Source: an uncultured Ignavibacteriota bacterium (GTDB taxonomy: Bacteria > Bacteroidota > Ignavibacteria > Palsa-1295). Taken from it: DNA of 64,000 nucleotides. The translations under genes were made by a program, and so were the position numbers. Below the pieces are notes generated by a model. That model saw only the letters and a program-made list of their open reading frames with translations, had not been told where the DNA came from and made no database searches. Below are positions 1 to 8,427 of the stretch, piece after piece; within the stretch, counting starts at the first letter, position 1; the number at the start of each line of letters is the position of its first letter. Location of the stretch: contig CAIUMP010000019.1 of the NCBI GenBank assembly GCA_903900335.1, forward strand, positions 1 through 64,000, in the 5' to 3' direction.

Positions 1-2
1 CG

Positions 3-1043
3 CGCCACCCGGGGATTCCAGATTGGAGTGCTCGCAAGGCCAATTATCGAAATCCAGTTTCACTCTTCAGTCAACTTGATAGAGAACTCGAATCTACCAT
101 CCCTACCATCGCCTCGTTTCTCGTCTGGAAGGATAGCGCGATCGTACATGAGCGTTATTTCCACGATGCATCAACCGTGACTGCGTTCAACGTAAAGTCG
201 GTGACGAAGAGCGTTATCTCGGCTATTGCTGGAGCCGCCTATGCTAGCGGATACTTGAAGAACCTGGACACGACAGTCATTGGCGTACTACCTGAATATG
301 CCACCCGAGGGCATGTGACCCCTGACGTGTGGGGTTATGAGGATGTCAAGGATGCCGATTCATCACTTCACAGATTGACGTTGCGAGATCTCTTGACCAT
401 GCAAGCAGGATTTGAGTTCGGTGACAACACAGGGCCCTCCGGCGTAATGCACTATTCGTCCGATCCCGTTCGTTTCCAACTCGAAATGCCATTTGGGGAT
501 GATCCCGGCGATACCTTCAAGTATTCGACTGGAGTAGCACATGTTTTTGGCGCGGCCTTGGCGAGACTCGTCGGTACTGATCTTCGCACCTTCGCGGACA
601 CCGCTCTATTCGTGCCCTGCGGCATGACTCTTCGAGGTTGGGCGAAAGATGCGGTCGGGCGATACATCGGGGGATCGGAGATGCAGTTCACTGCACGCGA
701 CTTGCTGCGATTTGGATTACTCTACCTCGATTCAGGGCTTGTGGGTTCGAGACAAGTGCTTCCGAAGGATTGGGTAGCAGAATCTCTCGCCAAGCATGCG
801 GGGCTAAACAAATGGGACGTGATGTCGGGTGTTGACGGATACGGATATTATTGGTGGCGTCGCCGTTCGCACGGTCACGAGGTTTATTGCGCCGTGGGTT
901 ACGGTGGACAGCTCGTCTGCATCGTCCCTGATCTTAAGATTGTGGTCGTTACGACGTGCACACTCGGAAAGAACAATCGTGGAAGGGCCGAGTTGCCAAG
1001 ATTGCACAGGGTGGTAGATTCGCTGATCCTGCTCGGCAACTGA
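3..1043 (+). CDS. Beta-lactamase-family serine hydrolase, 5' partial
   Basis: The reading frame is open from the first base, so the gene starts upstream of the window; the GTG at 177 lies inside it and is not the likely start. The visible 346 codons match the class C beta-lactamase/penicillin-binding-protein fold used by many esterase-like hydrolases. The SxxK nucleophile motif (SVTK) is encoded just after 195, followed by a PGDTFKYST segment with the second catalytic Tyr-Ser and a late GYGGQ strand. These hydrolases act on amide or ester substrates, often in the cell envelope; the substrate here cannot be predicted. The signal peptide, if any, is outside the window. The next gene on the same strand begins about 100 bases later. 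Confidence 0.85.
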   Translation, partial: RHPGIPDWSARKANYRNPVSLFSQLDRELESTIPTIASFLVWKDSAIVHERYFHDASTVTAFNVKSVTKSVISAIAGAAYASGYLKNLDTTVIGVLPEYATRGHVTPDVWGYEDVKDADSSLHRLTLRDLLTMQAGFEFGDNTGPSGVMHYSSDPVRFQLEMPFGDDPGDTFKYSTGVAHVFGAALARLVGTDLRTFADTALFVPCGMTLRGWAKDAVGRYIGGSEMQFTARDLLRFGLLYLDSGLVGSRQVLPKDWVAESLAKHAGLNKWDVMSGVDGYGYYWWRRRSHGHEVYCAVGYGGQLVCIVPDLKIVVVTTCTLGKNNRGRAELPRLHRVVDSLILLGN

Positions 1044-1150
1044 ATTCGGGGAGCCCGAGGGAGTCAGAGCCGGGATTTTATGACGGAAAAGGGGAGTTGT
1101 CACGTCGTCCGATTCCTTCTCGAAACTATCGTTCTGGAAAGCACATCCCA

Positions 1151-2815
1151 TTGGTCGCACGCAGCGCAAACAGTAGTAGAATAACAGCATCGCAGCGGAG
1201 TTCATATCTCTGTGCCATCATTGCGTGCGTTTTAGCGACCCTCAATGCGATTCCTGCAATCCTCTTTGCCCAGGCGCACACGAAGGTCCCGGATATTCAA
1301 TGGCAAAGGTGCCTCGGAGGTTCGAGCGCGGATTATGCCTTTAACATGATACAAACCGCCGATGGCGGCTTCGCGCTCTGCGGTTACGTTACATCCACGG
1401 ACGGCGATGTGGTTGGCCATCACGGTGGAGGTGAAGATGCGTGGGTTGCGAAACTAAGTCCCTCGGGCAATCTGGAATGGGCGAAGTGCTACGGTGGCAG
1501 TAATGCGGAGGAGGCAAACTCCATCGCACAGACGGCGGACGGCGGGTACCTTGTCGCTGTCCGGACGGAGTCGTTCGATTCGCAGGTGATTGGCAATCAT
1601 GGGCTTGGCGATGCGTGGATATTGAAGCTAAATGACACCGGGGCGATCGAGTGGTCGCAGTGCTACGGGGGCGATAATTATGATGACCCGTGCTCGATCA
1701 TTCAAGCCACCGACGGTTCCTACGTCTTCGCTGGTTGGACACGCTCGGAGACGCCGAACGAAGTGGACCAGCATCACGGACAAGGCGATGACGCGTGGGT
1801 GGTGAAGATCAAGACTTCCAGCTTCGTTGCGGGATTTGAGAAGTGGTTCGGTGGGATGAAACGAGATGTTGCAAACTCGATCGTACAGACCTCCGAAGGC
1901 GGATACATCTTTGCTGGCTTTACCTATTCTTCGGATGGGGACGTTTCCGACTATCTTGGTGGTGCAGCTTCGGATGTATGGGTTGTGAAGATCAGTCCTA
2001 CAGGGTTTTTGGATTGGGAGAAATGCTTTGGCGGCAGTGAGAACGAGTGGGCGAACTCCATTATTCAAACTTCCGACGGAGGATATGCCCTTGCCGGAAT
2101 CAGTTATTCGACCGACGGCGATATCGTTGGCAATCATGGCGGCGGCGATGCGTGGGTTGCGAAGATCAGTCGCACGGGGCTGCTGCAGTGGCAGAAGTGC
2201 CTCGGTGGATCAGGGTTGGATATGGCGTGGTCCATCGTGCAAACACCGGAAGGTGGGTATGCTATTGGAGGATACACCGCGTCGAATGATGGTGATGTGA
2301 AGGGCAACCACGGCGGCCAGGATGTCTGGCTTGTGAAGCTCGACAGTGTTGGCGATATGGAGTGGCAGAAGTGCATGGGCGGCAGCGGCATCGATCAAGC
2401 CATCTCGATGGTGCGGACGAAGGACGGGGGATACGCCCTTGCTGGTAACACGGGCTCGACTGATGGAGATATAAGGGGTTATCACGGCAACGTGGATGCA
2501 TGGGTCGTGAAGCTCAACTCGGACGCGAGTGTTGCAGAGCACTTACCAACCAGCACTGCGCCTCAGCTTACGACACACTTCGGCTCTGACCGAAACGCCC
2601 TACTCGTAGATTTTTCCGTCGAATCCGCAGGTGAAGTAACACTCGACCTCACGAACGTCACGGGTGAGCAGCTTCGGGAGTTGCGCACGTTTGTGCTGCA
2701 AAGCGTCCCACAACAATCCAGCTTTGATATTGGTAAGCTTGGAGCAGGGACGTATTACGTGACGCTCCACGCTGCGGGAGAATCCCGCACAGCGGCCTTC
2801 GAGGTTATAAAGTAA
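1151..2815 (+). CDS. Secreted seven-repeat protein with T9SS-type C-terminal domain
   Basis: About 554 residues. The frame stays open back to 956, overlapping the previous gene, but a TTG at 1151 places a good signal peptide (hydrophobic stretch ending FAQA) at the N-terminus, so I chose it; TTG 1097 is an alternative. After the signal come seven repeats of roughly 55 residues with the pattern GGS..D.A.SI.QT.DGGY..AG.T.S.DGD, then HGG.D.WVVKL, then W.KC.GG. The seven copies suggest a closed beta-propeller. The last 85 residues form a beta-sandwich (LDLTNVTGEQLREL, then GTYYVTL) like the sorting domains recognised by the type IX secretion system. Function is otherwise unknown; surface or secreted location is inferred. 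It lies 5 bases before the next gene. Confidence 0.8.
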   Translation: MVARSANSSRITASQRSSYLCAIIACVLATLNAIPAILFAQAHTKVPDIQWQRCLGGSSADYAFNMIQTADGGFALCGYVTSTDGDVVGHHGGGEDAWVAKLSPSGNLEWAKCYGGSNAEEANSIAQTADGGYLVAVRTESFDSQVIGNHGLGDAWILKLNDTGAIEWSQCYGGDNYDDPCSIIQATDGSYVFAGWTRSETPNEVDQHHGQGDDAWVVKIKTSSFVAGFEKWFGGMKRDVANSIVQTSEGGYIFAGFTYSSDGDVSDYLGGAASDVWVVKISPTGFLDWEKCFGGSENEWANSIIQTSDGGYALAGISYSTDGDIVGNHGGGDAWVAKISRTGLLQWQKCLGGSGLDMAWSIVQTPEGGYAIGGYTASNDGDVKGNHGGQDVWLVKLDSVGDMEWQKCMGGSGIDQAISMVRTKDGGYALAGNTGSTDGDIRGYHGNVDAWVVKLNSDASVAEHLPTSTAPQLTTHFGSDRNALLVDFSVESAGEVTLDLTNVTGEQLRELRTFVLQSVPQQSSFDIGKLGAGTYYVTLHAAGESRTAAFEVIK

Positions 2816-2820
2816 GCCCC

Positions 2821-3336
2821 GTGAGATCCCTTGCTGTTCTTGTCCTCCTCATGGCATCGTGCAGTAGTGTCTTGCACGCTCAACCGGACAGCGCGCGGCT
2901 TGAACGCACGGCTTATGTGCTGGGCTCGTCGCTTGCGTTTTCGCTCTTCGACTATGTTGGGTATGGTTTGGTACGGAAGAATAACCAGGCACCACTCTCG
3001 TATCGCTTGCTTCAGGTCAGCGTGCAGGCGGCGATCTCCTATTTTCTCTACAAGCAATGTGGGCTTTCTTCGGCGATCACGTTCAACCTTATGTGGTGGA
3101 CATGGTGTGACGACATCTCGTTCTATGGCTGGGGTAACCTATTGAACCCATCCTGGCCTCCATGGGAGAACCGCACCCACAACGGGTTGATGGGGCGGCA
3201 AATTGACTGGGCCTACTGGACCCCGATCGGGTTGACAAGACCATGGAAGAGCCTGATCGCTCGGGATGTCCTTGTTGCGCAAGCTGCGATCGGGTTCTCT
3301 GTCTCGATTGGCTACCTGCTGGGATTTTCAGAATGA
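2821..3336 (+). CDS. Hypothetical membrane protein, first of a tandem paralogous pair
   Basis: 171 residues from a GTG start 5 bases after the previous stop. The N-terminus is a signal-like hydrophobic segment (LAVLVLLMASCSSVLHAQ) with a cysteine that could also be read as a lipobox. The body has two or three hydrophobic stretches and aromatic-rich motifs: SLAFSLFDYVGYG, FNLMWWTWCDD, YGWGNLLNP and WAYWTPIGL. All of these recur in the next gene, with which it shares a 4-base ATGA overlap. I do not recognise the family. Conserved Trp/Asp/Asn positions between the two copies suggest selection for function in or near the membrane. Confidence 0.7.
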   Translation: MRSLAVLVLLMASCSSVLHAQPDSARLERTAYVLGSSLAFSLFDYVGYGLVRKNNQAPLSYRLLQVSVQAAISYFLYKQCGLSSAITFNLMWWTWCDDISFYGWGNLLNPSWPPWENRTHNGLMGRQIDWAYWTPIGLTRPWKSLIARDVLVAQAAIGFSVSIGYLLGFSE

Positions 3337-3929
3337 GGTCCAACTGTATTTTTACACTACTCTTACTCTTGATTGCGTGTTGCATCGCACTACCCTGCGG
3401 CGCTAATGCTACATCTCGGATGACTACTCAAGACTCGATCTCAATCCGAGATACGGCGAGACATTCCTGGTTCTCGTTTGACGGCGTTCGTGGCACAAAG
3501 TTAGAACGAGTGGCATGGGTTACGGGTGCTTCCCTTGCATTTTCACTCTTCGATTACGTGGGATATAACATCGTTCGGGAAAACAACAGGGCACCGGACT
3601 GGTATCGTATTTTGCAAGTGAGCATTCAATGCGGACTCTCATACTTTCTTCTACGAGAGTGCGGACTTCCCTCGGCGATCTCCTTCAATCTTATTTGGTG
3701 GACCTGGGGCGATGACATAGGCTACAATGGCTGGGCGAATCTAATTAATCCGCGAGCGCATGATGGTCATTGGGAAAATAGAGAGCACAATGGGCTTCGC
3801 GATAACGAGATCACCTGGGCCTACTGGACTCCCATTGGTATGCTCCGGCCATACAAAAGCAGGATTCCGCGTGATGTGCTCATTCCGCAGGCGATCATAG
3901 GCTTTTCCGTTGCGGTCGCAATTCTGTGA
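3333..3929 (+). CDS. Hypothetical membrane protein, second of the tandem pair
   Basis: 198 residues from ATG 3333, which overlaps the stop of the preceding paralogue (ATGA). The frame is open further upstream, but this ATG gives a clear signal segment (IFTLLLLLIACCIALPCGANA). The rest parallels the upstream gene: ASLAFSLFDYVGYNIVRENN, then ECGLPSAISFNLIWWTWGDD, then NGWANLINP and WAYWTPIGM. It has an extra 25-residue linker after the signal peptide. The overlap implies coupled translation and co-expression of the two copies. Function unknown; the pair looks like a local gene duplication that has diverged. Confidence 0.7.
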   Translation: MRSNCIFTLLLLLIACCIALPCGANATSRMTTQDSISIRDTARHSWFSFDGVRGTKLERVAWVTGASLAFSLFDYVGYNIVRENNRAPDWYRILQVSIQCGLSYFLLRECGLPSAISFNLIWWTWGDDIGYNGWANLINPRAHDGHWENREHNGLRDNEITWAYWTPIGMLRPYKSRIPRDVLIPQAIIGFSVAVAIL

Positions 3930-4013
3930 GCGCGGGCCAAATGAAACTTGCGACGGGCGGGTTTACTATCCATAGACAGCAATTAACACTTCAGCACTTT
4001 AGCACTACCGAAC

Positions 4014-5000
4014 GTGTCAGCGATCAAACATAAAGCCGAGAAGGCATATCTTAACGAGAAGTTCTTAACGAGCCCCGAGGCCCGTACGGTCCGAATTCTC
4101 ACGGAGTACATCGAGCCTCGTGCGCGTCTGGCGCATGCTCGCGTCAAGGACACCATCGTCTTCTTCGGCTCGGCGCGGATACAATCTCCCGAAGAGGTCG
4201 ATGCTGAGTTGCATCAGCTCGATAACGCCACGATGCTGGCGAAGCAGACGAATTCATTCACTCCTGATGTTCAGCGAGAGCTCGAAGAGGCTATCAGGCA
4301 GGCGACGATGCACAAGGAGCTGTCGCGCTACTATGTCGAGGCCACAGAGCTTGCGCATTTGTTGACGGAGTGGTCCATCACAAAAGCAGCAGAGGGTTAC
4401 GAGAAAGCGCAAGTAGCGAAAGGGCAGATCGCAGCGGCGCAGGTGAGAGAGCAGATTCCCTACGTGAATGTAGAGACGATCAAGACGCATTCTTTCAAGC
4501 AGCGGTATGTCATCTGCTCCGGCGGTGGTCCCGGCATTATGGAGGCTGCAAACAAGGGCGCAATGCTCGGCGGTGGCAAGTCCATAGGCTTTAACATCGC
4601 GCTGCCCTTTGAGCAGATGCCGAACAGTTACATCACTGACGAGCTGAACTTCGAATTCCATTACTTCTTCATGCGCAAATTCTGGTTTGCGTATCTCGGG
4701 AAGGCGCTGGTTATTTTCCCCGGTGGTTTCGGCACAATGGACGAACTCTTCGAATGCCTGACACTCATTCAGACCGGCAAGATCCGCAAGAAGATGCCCA
4801 TCGTCGTCTATGGCAAGAGCTTCTGGGATGACATCATTGACTTCGAGAAGCTTGCGTATTATGGCATGATCTCGCGCTCCGATCTGAACCTCATTCACTT
4901 CTCCGACACACCGCAAGATGCGTTCGATTATGTCAAGTCCGAGCTAACAAGATTGGATGAGGGGGAAGAGACGTTCTTGTATTCGAATCCGGTGGCTTAG
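4014..5000 (+). CDS. LOG-family protein (nucleotide phosphoribohydrolase-like)
   Basis: 328 residues from a GTG start. It carries both signature motifs of the LOG / 'lysine decarboxylase-like' Rossmann family: GGGPGIMEAANKGA near residue 168 and PGGFGTMDELFE near residue 236. Members cleave nucleoside 5'-monophosphates, such as cytokinin ribotides or AMP, into base and ribose phosphate. The protein is longer than the usual 190-200 residues. The extra part is an alpha-helical, charged N-terminal region of about 160 residues, with a segment ITEWSITKAAEGYEK-like in character and FFGSARIQSPEE marking the first beta-strand, as in the larger family members. The true substrate is not predictable. 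It stands alone, with about 85-95 base gaps on both sides. Confidence 0.85.
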   Translation: MSAIKHKAEKAYLNEKFLTSPEARTVRILTEYIEPRARLAHARVKDTIVFFGSARIQSPEEVDAELHQLDNATMLAKQTNSFTPDVQRELEEAIRQATMHKELSRYYVEATELAHLLTEWSITKAAEGYEKAQVAKGQIAAAQVREQIPYVNVETIKTHSFKQRYVICSGGGPGIMEAANKGAMLGGGKSIGFNIALPFEQMPNSYITDELNFEFHYFFMRKFWFAYLGKALVIFPGGFGTMDELFECLTLIQTGKIRKKMPIVVYGKSFWDDIIDFEKLAYYGMISRSDLNLIHFSDTPQDAFDYVKSELTRLDEGEETFLYSNPVA

Positions 5001-5096
5001 GGAGTAGTTGTGCTAAGTCTTTTGCAGTGCCCGTCTGGATGTGTTTTGTGAACTCCACATTCGGGGTAGCCGTTTGTAGTTGAAATCTACTGTTCT

Positions 5097-5528
5097 ATGC
5101 TAAGTCGAAGTATTTTCTTTTGCATTTTCTTGTGTCTCGTCGGTTGCTCCCAGGAGGAGAAGCCTCTTCCCGACGCCCCACCGACGGTCTATCGCCAAAA
5201 CTCCTATGAGTTGAATCTCCTTACGGAGAAGCTTCCCGATGGGCGGCGCGTATTTACGCTGAACAAGACGCTATTCGTTGGTGGGCAGAACTTGCGGCGC
5301 GCGATAATCTCCATTGACACCCTGCCCGCGCTGGGTCAGGAGAACGCGGAGGTGGTCAATGAAAATGACGACGGAAGCTCCTACACGCAATACACTAAAG
5401 CCGACAAGGAGTACGATGTGCTCTTCAAGGTGGACACGTTGAAATATTTTGACCCGAGTGATTATTCCTGGGATACCGCCGCGCATCACACCTCTGAGAG
5501 TCTCAACAAATCCCAGCACGGAAAATGA
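5097..5528 (+). CDS. Hypothetical lipoprotein upstream of the YgiB/YgiC-like pair
   Basis: 143 residues from ATG. The N-terminus MLSRSIFFCIFLCLVGC is a textbook lipoprotein signal with lipobox LVGC, so the mature protein should be lipid-anchored at Cys17. The remainder is hydrophilic, with a proline-rich start (PLPDAPPTV) and an acidic centre; no domain is recognised. Its stop overlaps the start of the next gene by four bases (ATGA), which makes it the first member of a three-gene unit ending with the glutathionylspermidine-synthase-like gene. Confidence 0.65.
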   Translation: MLSRSIFFCIFLCLVGCSQEEKPLPDAPPTVYRQNSYELNLLTEKLPDGRRVFTLNKTLFVGGQNLRRAIISIDTLPALGQENAEVVNENDDGSSYTQYTKADKEYDVLFKVDTLKYFDPSDYSWDTAAHHTSESLNKSQHGK

Positions 5529-6025
5529 AGCGCAAAGAACCACATCATTTAGCCAATTCTGAGACTGGCGCCTCCCGGAAGACCTCGCGCAAACTGAAGA
5601 GCGCAGTCGTACAGCTTGGCCTGCTTACGTCCATCGCGATGACCTATGTTGCGTGCAAGGAGACTCCGCCGCCCGCGAATCCTTACAGTGAGTACAATTA
5701 CTATGGCCACGCCAGCGACCCAGGGATGGTCTATTCCCACTATCACCAGGGTGCCTTCAACTGGTTTTTGCTGAGCCGGATGTTCAATGGCTATGGGTAT
5801 TACCCTCCAACCTACAGACCTCATTATGGCAGCGGAATGGATCTCGATTCTTCCGGCGGGTTTGGTCGCCGCCATTTCTATCCAGGCATGGGCTACCACG
5901 GAGGAGGATATTATCCCGGTTACTACAGTATGAGCAATCCGTCCTCGTCTGGTTATGTGTCATCGGCGCATGTAGCGCGCGGCGGTTTCGGAAGCTCGGG
6001 TTACGGACACGGAGCCTCTGCTTAA
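5525..6025 (+). CDS. YgiB/DUF1190-like Gly/Tyr-rich protein
   Basis: 166 residues. A basic N-terminus (KTSRKLKSAVVQ) is followed by a short hydrophobic segment ending in Cys (GLLTSIAMTYVAC), which resembles the way E. coli YgiB begins. The middle and end are rich in Gly, Tyr, Ser and His, and the tail VARGGFGSSG resembles the conserved VTRGGFG tail of YgiB (recalled from family knowledge, not searched). The position directly before a YgiC-like ATP-grasp gene supports the assignment, since ygiB and ygiC are adjacent in enterobacteria. Role unknown, probably envelope-associated. It overlaps the upstream lipoprotein gene by 4 bases and lies 21 bases before the next gene. Confidence 0.6.
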   Translation: MKRKEPHHLANSETGASRKTSRKLKSAVVQLGLLTSIAMTYVACKETPPPANPYSEYNYYGHASDPGMVYSHYHQGAFNWFLLSRMFNGYGYYPPTYRPHYGSGMDLDSSGGFGRRHFYPGMGYHGGGYYPGYYSMSNPSSSGYVSSAHVARGGFGSSGYGHGASA

Positions 6026-6046
6026 CGGAATTCATCTGAAGAATTA

Positions 6047-7201
6047 GTGAAAAGGATCACAACAAGCCCGCGCACTGGGTGGCAAAAGAAGGTGGAAGAA
6101 CTTGGCTTCTTCTATCACAGCACGGAGGCAATGTACTGGGACGAAAGCGCCTACTACAGCTTCACCATGCAGGAGGTGCTCATGCTTGAACGCGCCACAG
6201 GCGAACTTCATGAGATGTGCCTCAAGGCCGCGCAACATGTCATTGACAATAACCTTTTTAGCAAACTTGCGATCGATCCGCGCTTCGTGCCGCTGATCAC
6301 TCAATCGTGGAATGACGAAGAGCCAGCGATCTACGGTCGCTTCGACCTGATGTACGATGGTGTGCATCCACCGAAGATGTTGGAATACAACGCGGATACT
6401 CCGACCAGTTTGTTAGAGGCATCCGTCATTCAGTGGTATTGGCTACAGGATATTGACAGCACGAAGGATCAATTCAATTCCATTCACGAGAAGCTCATTG
6501 CCTACTGGCAGTTTCTCCGTCCATACCTCAATGCCAGCCAGCCTCTGTACGTGACCGGTGTTGGTGGCCACATGGAGGATTACATCACTATGCAGTACAT
6601 GCGCGATGTTGCTGAGCAGGCAGGATACAAGACATTTTTTCTGGACATTGCTGATCTTGGCTGGGATGATGAGCGACGCTGCTGGGTTGATCTGGAGAAT
6701 AACCCGATCGGTAATCTCTTCAAGCTCTATCCGTGGGAGTGGCTGGCGAAGGAGGAGTTTGGCGGACATCTGCTGGAGGAGTCAATGAAGACGTATTGGA
6801 TCGAGCCCGCATTCAAGATGCTTCTAAGCAATAAAGGTCTTCTGCCGATTTTGTGGGAGCTGTATCCCAACCATCCGTATCTGTTACCTGCTTATTTTTC
6901 GGATGACCCACGTGCGGCAGAGATAAAGGCGAATGTGGCGATCAAGCCTTTGCTTTCCCGCGAAGGGGCCAACATTCAGCTCTTCCAATACGGCAATATG
7001 ATCGCGGAGGTTGGTGGCGATTATGGTGAGGAGGGCTATGTGCATCAGGGATTGGCTCTGATGCCCGATTTTGACTCGAACCACCCCGTGATTGGTTCGT
7101 GGGTGATCGGACAAGAGCCAGCGGGCATGGGGATCCGGGAGAGCACGGATTTGATCACATCGAACACCAGCCGCTTCGTGCCGCACCTGATAGATGGCTG
7201 A
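6047..7201 (+). CDS. Glutathionylspermidine synthase-like ATP-grasp protein (YgiC type)
   Basis: 384 residues from GTG 6047, the expected length for the YgiC/YjfC subgroup, which lacks the amidase half of E. coli GspSA. Family-type segments include IYGRFDLMYDG, then PKMLEYNADTPTSLLEAS in the first third, ILWELYPNHPYLLPAYF, and KPLLSREGANIQLF, which belongs to the ATP-grasp region. The end VIGQEPAGMGIRES is also typical. The family ligates a peptide or thiol to a polyamine-like amine using ATP, but the physiological reaction of YgiC proteins is not established. It is the last gene of the lipoprotein/YgiB-like/YgiC-like unit. Confidence 0.85.
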   Translation: MKRITTSPRTGWQKKVEELGFFYHSTEAMYWDESAYYSFTMQEVLMLERATGELHEMCLKAAQHVIDNNLFSKLAIDPRFVPLITQSWNDEEPAIYGRFDLMYDGVHPPKMLEYNADTPTSLLEASVIQWYWLQDIDSTKDQFNSIHEKLIAYWQFLRPYLNASQPLYVTGVGGHMEDYITMQYMRDVAEQAGYKTFFLDIADLGWDDERRCWVDLENNPIGNLFKLYPWEWLAKEEFGGHLLEESMKTYWIEPAFKMLLSNKGLLPILWELYPNHPYLLPAYFSDDPRAAEIKANVAIKPLLSREGANIQLFQYGNMIAEVGGDYGEEGYVHQGLALMPDFDSNHPVIGSWVIGQEPAGMGIRESTDLITSNTSRFVPHLIDG

Positions 7202-7304
7202 TCGGTCAATGGATGAATTGTTCCGAAGTTCGCATGGCCAATGCTTCGCAAGATCGAGTTTTAATCGGATTTCATTTGCCCCATCTGCTTGTTATCGCTT
7301 CTGA

Positions 7305-8249
7305 ATGAAGGAAGAGTCGTCCACGCAGGTTCTTAAACACATCTCGGATCTTACAGTACCCGACGTAGAACTACGTTCGCTGTTTGCGCTGCTCGATGAT
7401 CCCGATCCGCGGATTGCCGAGGTCGTCACAGAGCGCATTCGAACGCGCGGACATGGTGCCATCTCTCCACTCCTGGATTTTCTTGAGCTGAACTCCGATC
7501 CATTAGCCCGCACTCGTGGTGAGCAGATCGCTGCCGAGTTTAACATTGAGCGGATGAATCGTGAGTTCGAATCGCTTGCTCAACGGCTTGAGCGCGGGGA
7601 TCGCGCAGCTTTCGAGGATGGCGTGTTCCTAATTGGGCGCTATGGGAATCCGCAACTCGATCTTACGGAGCATAAATCCGATCTCGACTCCTTTGCTCAA
7701 ATGCTGGACTATCGCATTGCAGGATTAACTTCCGCGTTGGAGGTGCTTGAAGAGGTCAATCATTTCTTCTTCGACGAACTCCGATTCCGTGGCAATCAGG
7801 CGAAGTTCATGGAGCCGGAGAACAGCTATATCGACAAAGTGATCGAGCGACGCATGGGGATACCCATCTCCCTTGCGATTGTCTATTTACTTGTCGTTCG
7901 CACGCGATTGAAACTACCCTTCAGCGGTGCCAGCGCGCCGGGACATTTCCTTGTCCGCTATGATGGATTGCGCTCCGAACCGCTCTTTATTGATGCCTTT
8001 AATGGCGGCACCGTCCTACGTGAACGAGACATCAAGCGTTATCTTGATGGCTCCGGGCTGCCATTTAACCGGCAATTCCTGGAGCCAACCCATCCGCGCT
8101 CGATCTTGCTCCGGATGATCCGCAATCTCATCATTGTTTTCACCGAACTGGGAAATACGCGCGCCCGCAAGGCATTTGAGGGTTTTATGCGCATTCTCGC
8201 GCCCGATGCGCCTGAGGGACAGGCATTTCTGAGAGGATTGGAAGGGTAG
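7305..8249 (+). CDS. SirB1/transglutaminase-like family protein
   Basis: 314 residues from ATG. The N-terminal 110 residues are helical and HEAT-like (LLDDPDPRIAEVVTERI). The central part matches the SirB1 N-terminal domain, a transglutaminase-like fold: FFFDELRFRGN, then NSYIDKVIERRMGIPISLA and SAPGHFLVRYDG. The C-terminal part (NLIIVFTELGNTRARKAFEGFMRILAPD) is the helical, TPR-like end seen in the family. No enzymatic activity is known for the family. The stop codon sits at the left edge of a repeat element (8249-8427). Confidence 0.8.
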   Translation: MKEESSTQVLKHISDLTVPDVELRSLFALLDDPDPRIAEVVTERIRTRGHGAISPLLDFLELNSDPLARTRGEQIAAEFNIERMNREFESLAQRLERGDRAAFEDGVFLIGRYGNPQLDLTEHKSDLDSFAQMLDYRIAGLTSALEVLEEVNHFFFDELRFRGNQAKFMEPENSYIDKVIERRMGIPISLAIVYLLVVRTRLKLPFSGASAPGHFLVRYDGLRSEPLFIDAFNGGTVLRERDIKRYLDGSGLPFNRQFLEPTHPRSILLRMIRNLIIVFTELGNTRARKAFEGFMRILAPDAPEGQAFLRGLEG

Positions 8250-8427
8250 TCCGAACTTGGATTTGTGGGATGAATTGGATTTGCGGGATTGAATCCGATA
8301 AGATAAGGCTTTGATGCCTGCTTGCAAGAATTTTCCGCCGTATTATCACAAGGCCGCGATGGACGAATCTCCTCGGGTTGAATAACTCCAAGGTCTCCAT
8401 CCCAATCCTATCAATCCCAGTTTTGAC
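8249..8427. repeat. Intergenic repeat, copy 1 of GTCYGAAC family
   Basis: The whole gap between the SirB1-like gene and der. Its left end (GTCCGAACTTGGATTT, then a GGATTTGCGGGAT-TGAATCC phrase) aligns with the left end of the element at 14142. Its right end (ATCCCAATCCTATCAATC) aligns with that element's right part (ATCCCAATCTATCAATC). Between the ends is about 100 bases of unique sequence not present in the second copy. No open reading frame or RNA gene is evident. The match was made by eye. Confidence 0.55.

Noticed and set aside
1151-2815. The seven repeats as a possible DNA-level tandem repeat array or CRISPR
   Set aside because: The repeats are in a continuous coding frame with conserved protein, not DNA, sequence.
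3930-4013. Near-repeats in the gap before the LOG gene (CAGCACTTTAGCACT)
   Set aside because: Only a short local repetition, without a partner elsewhere.
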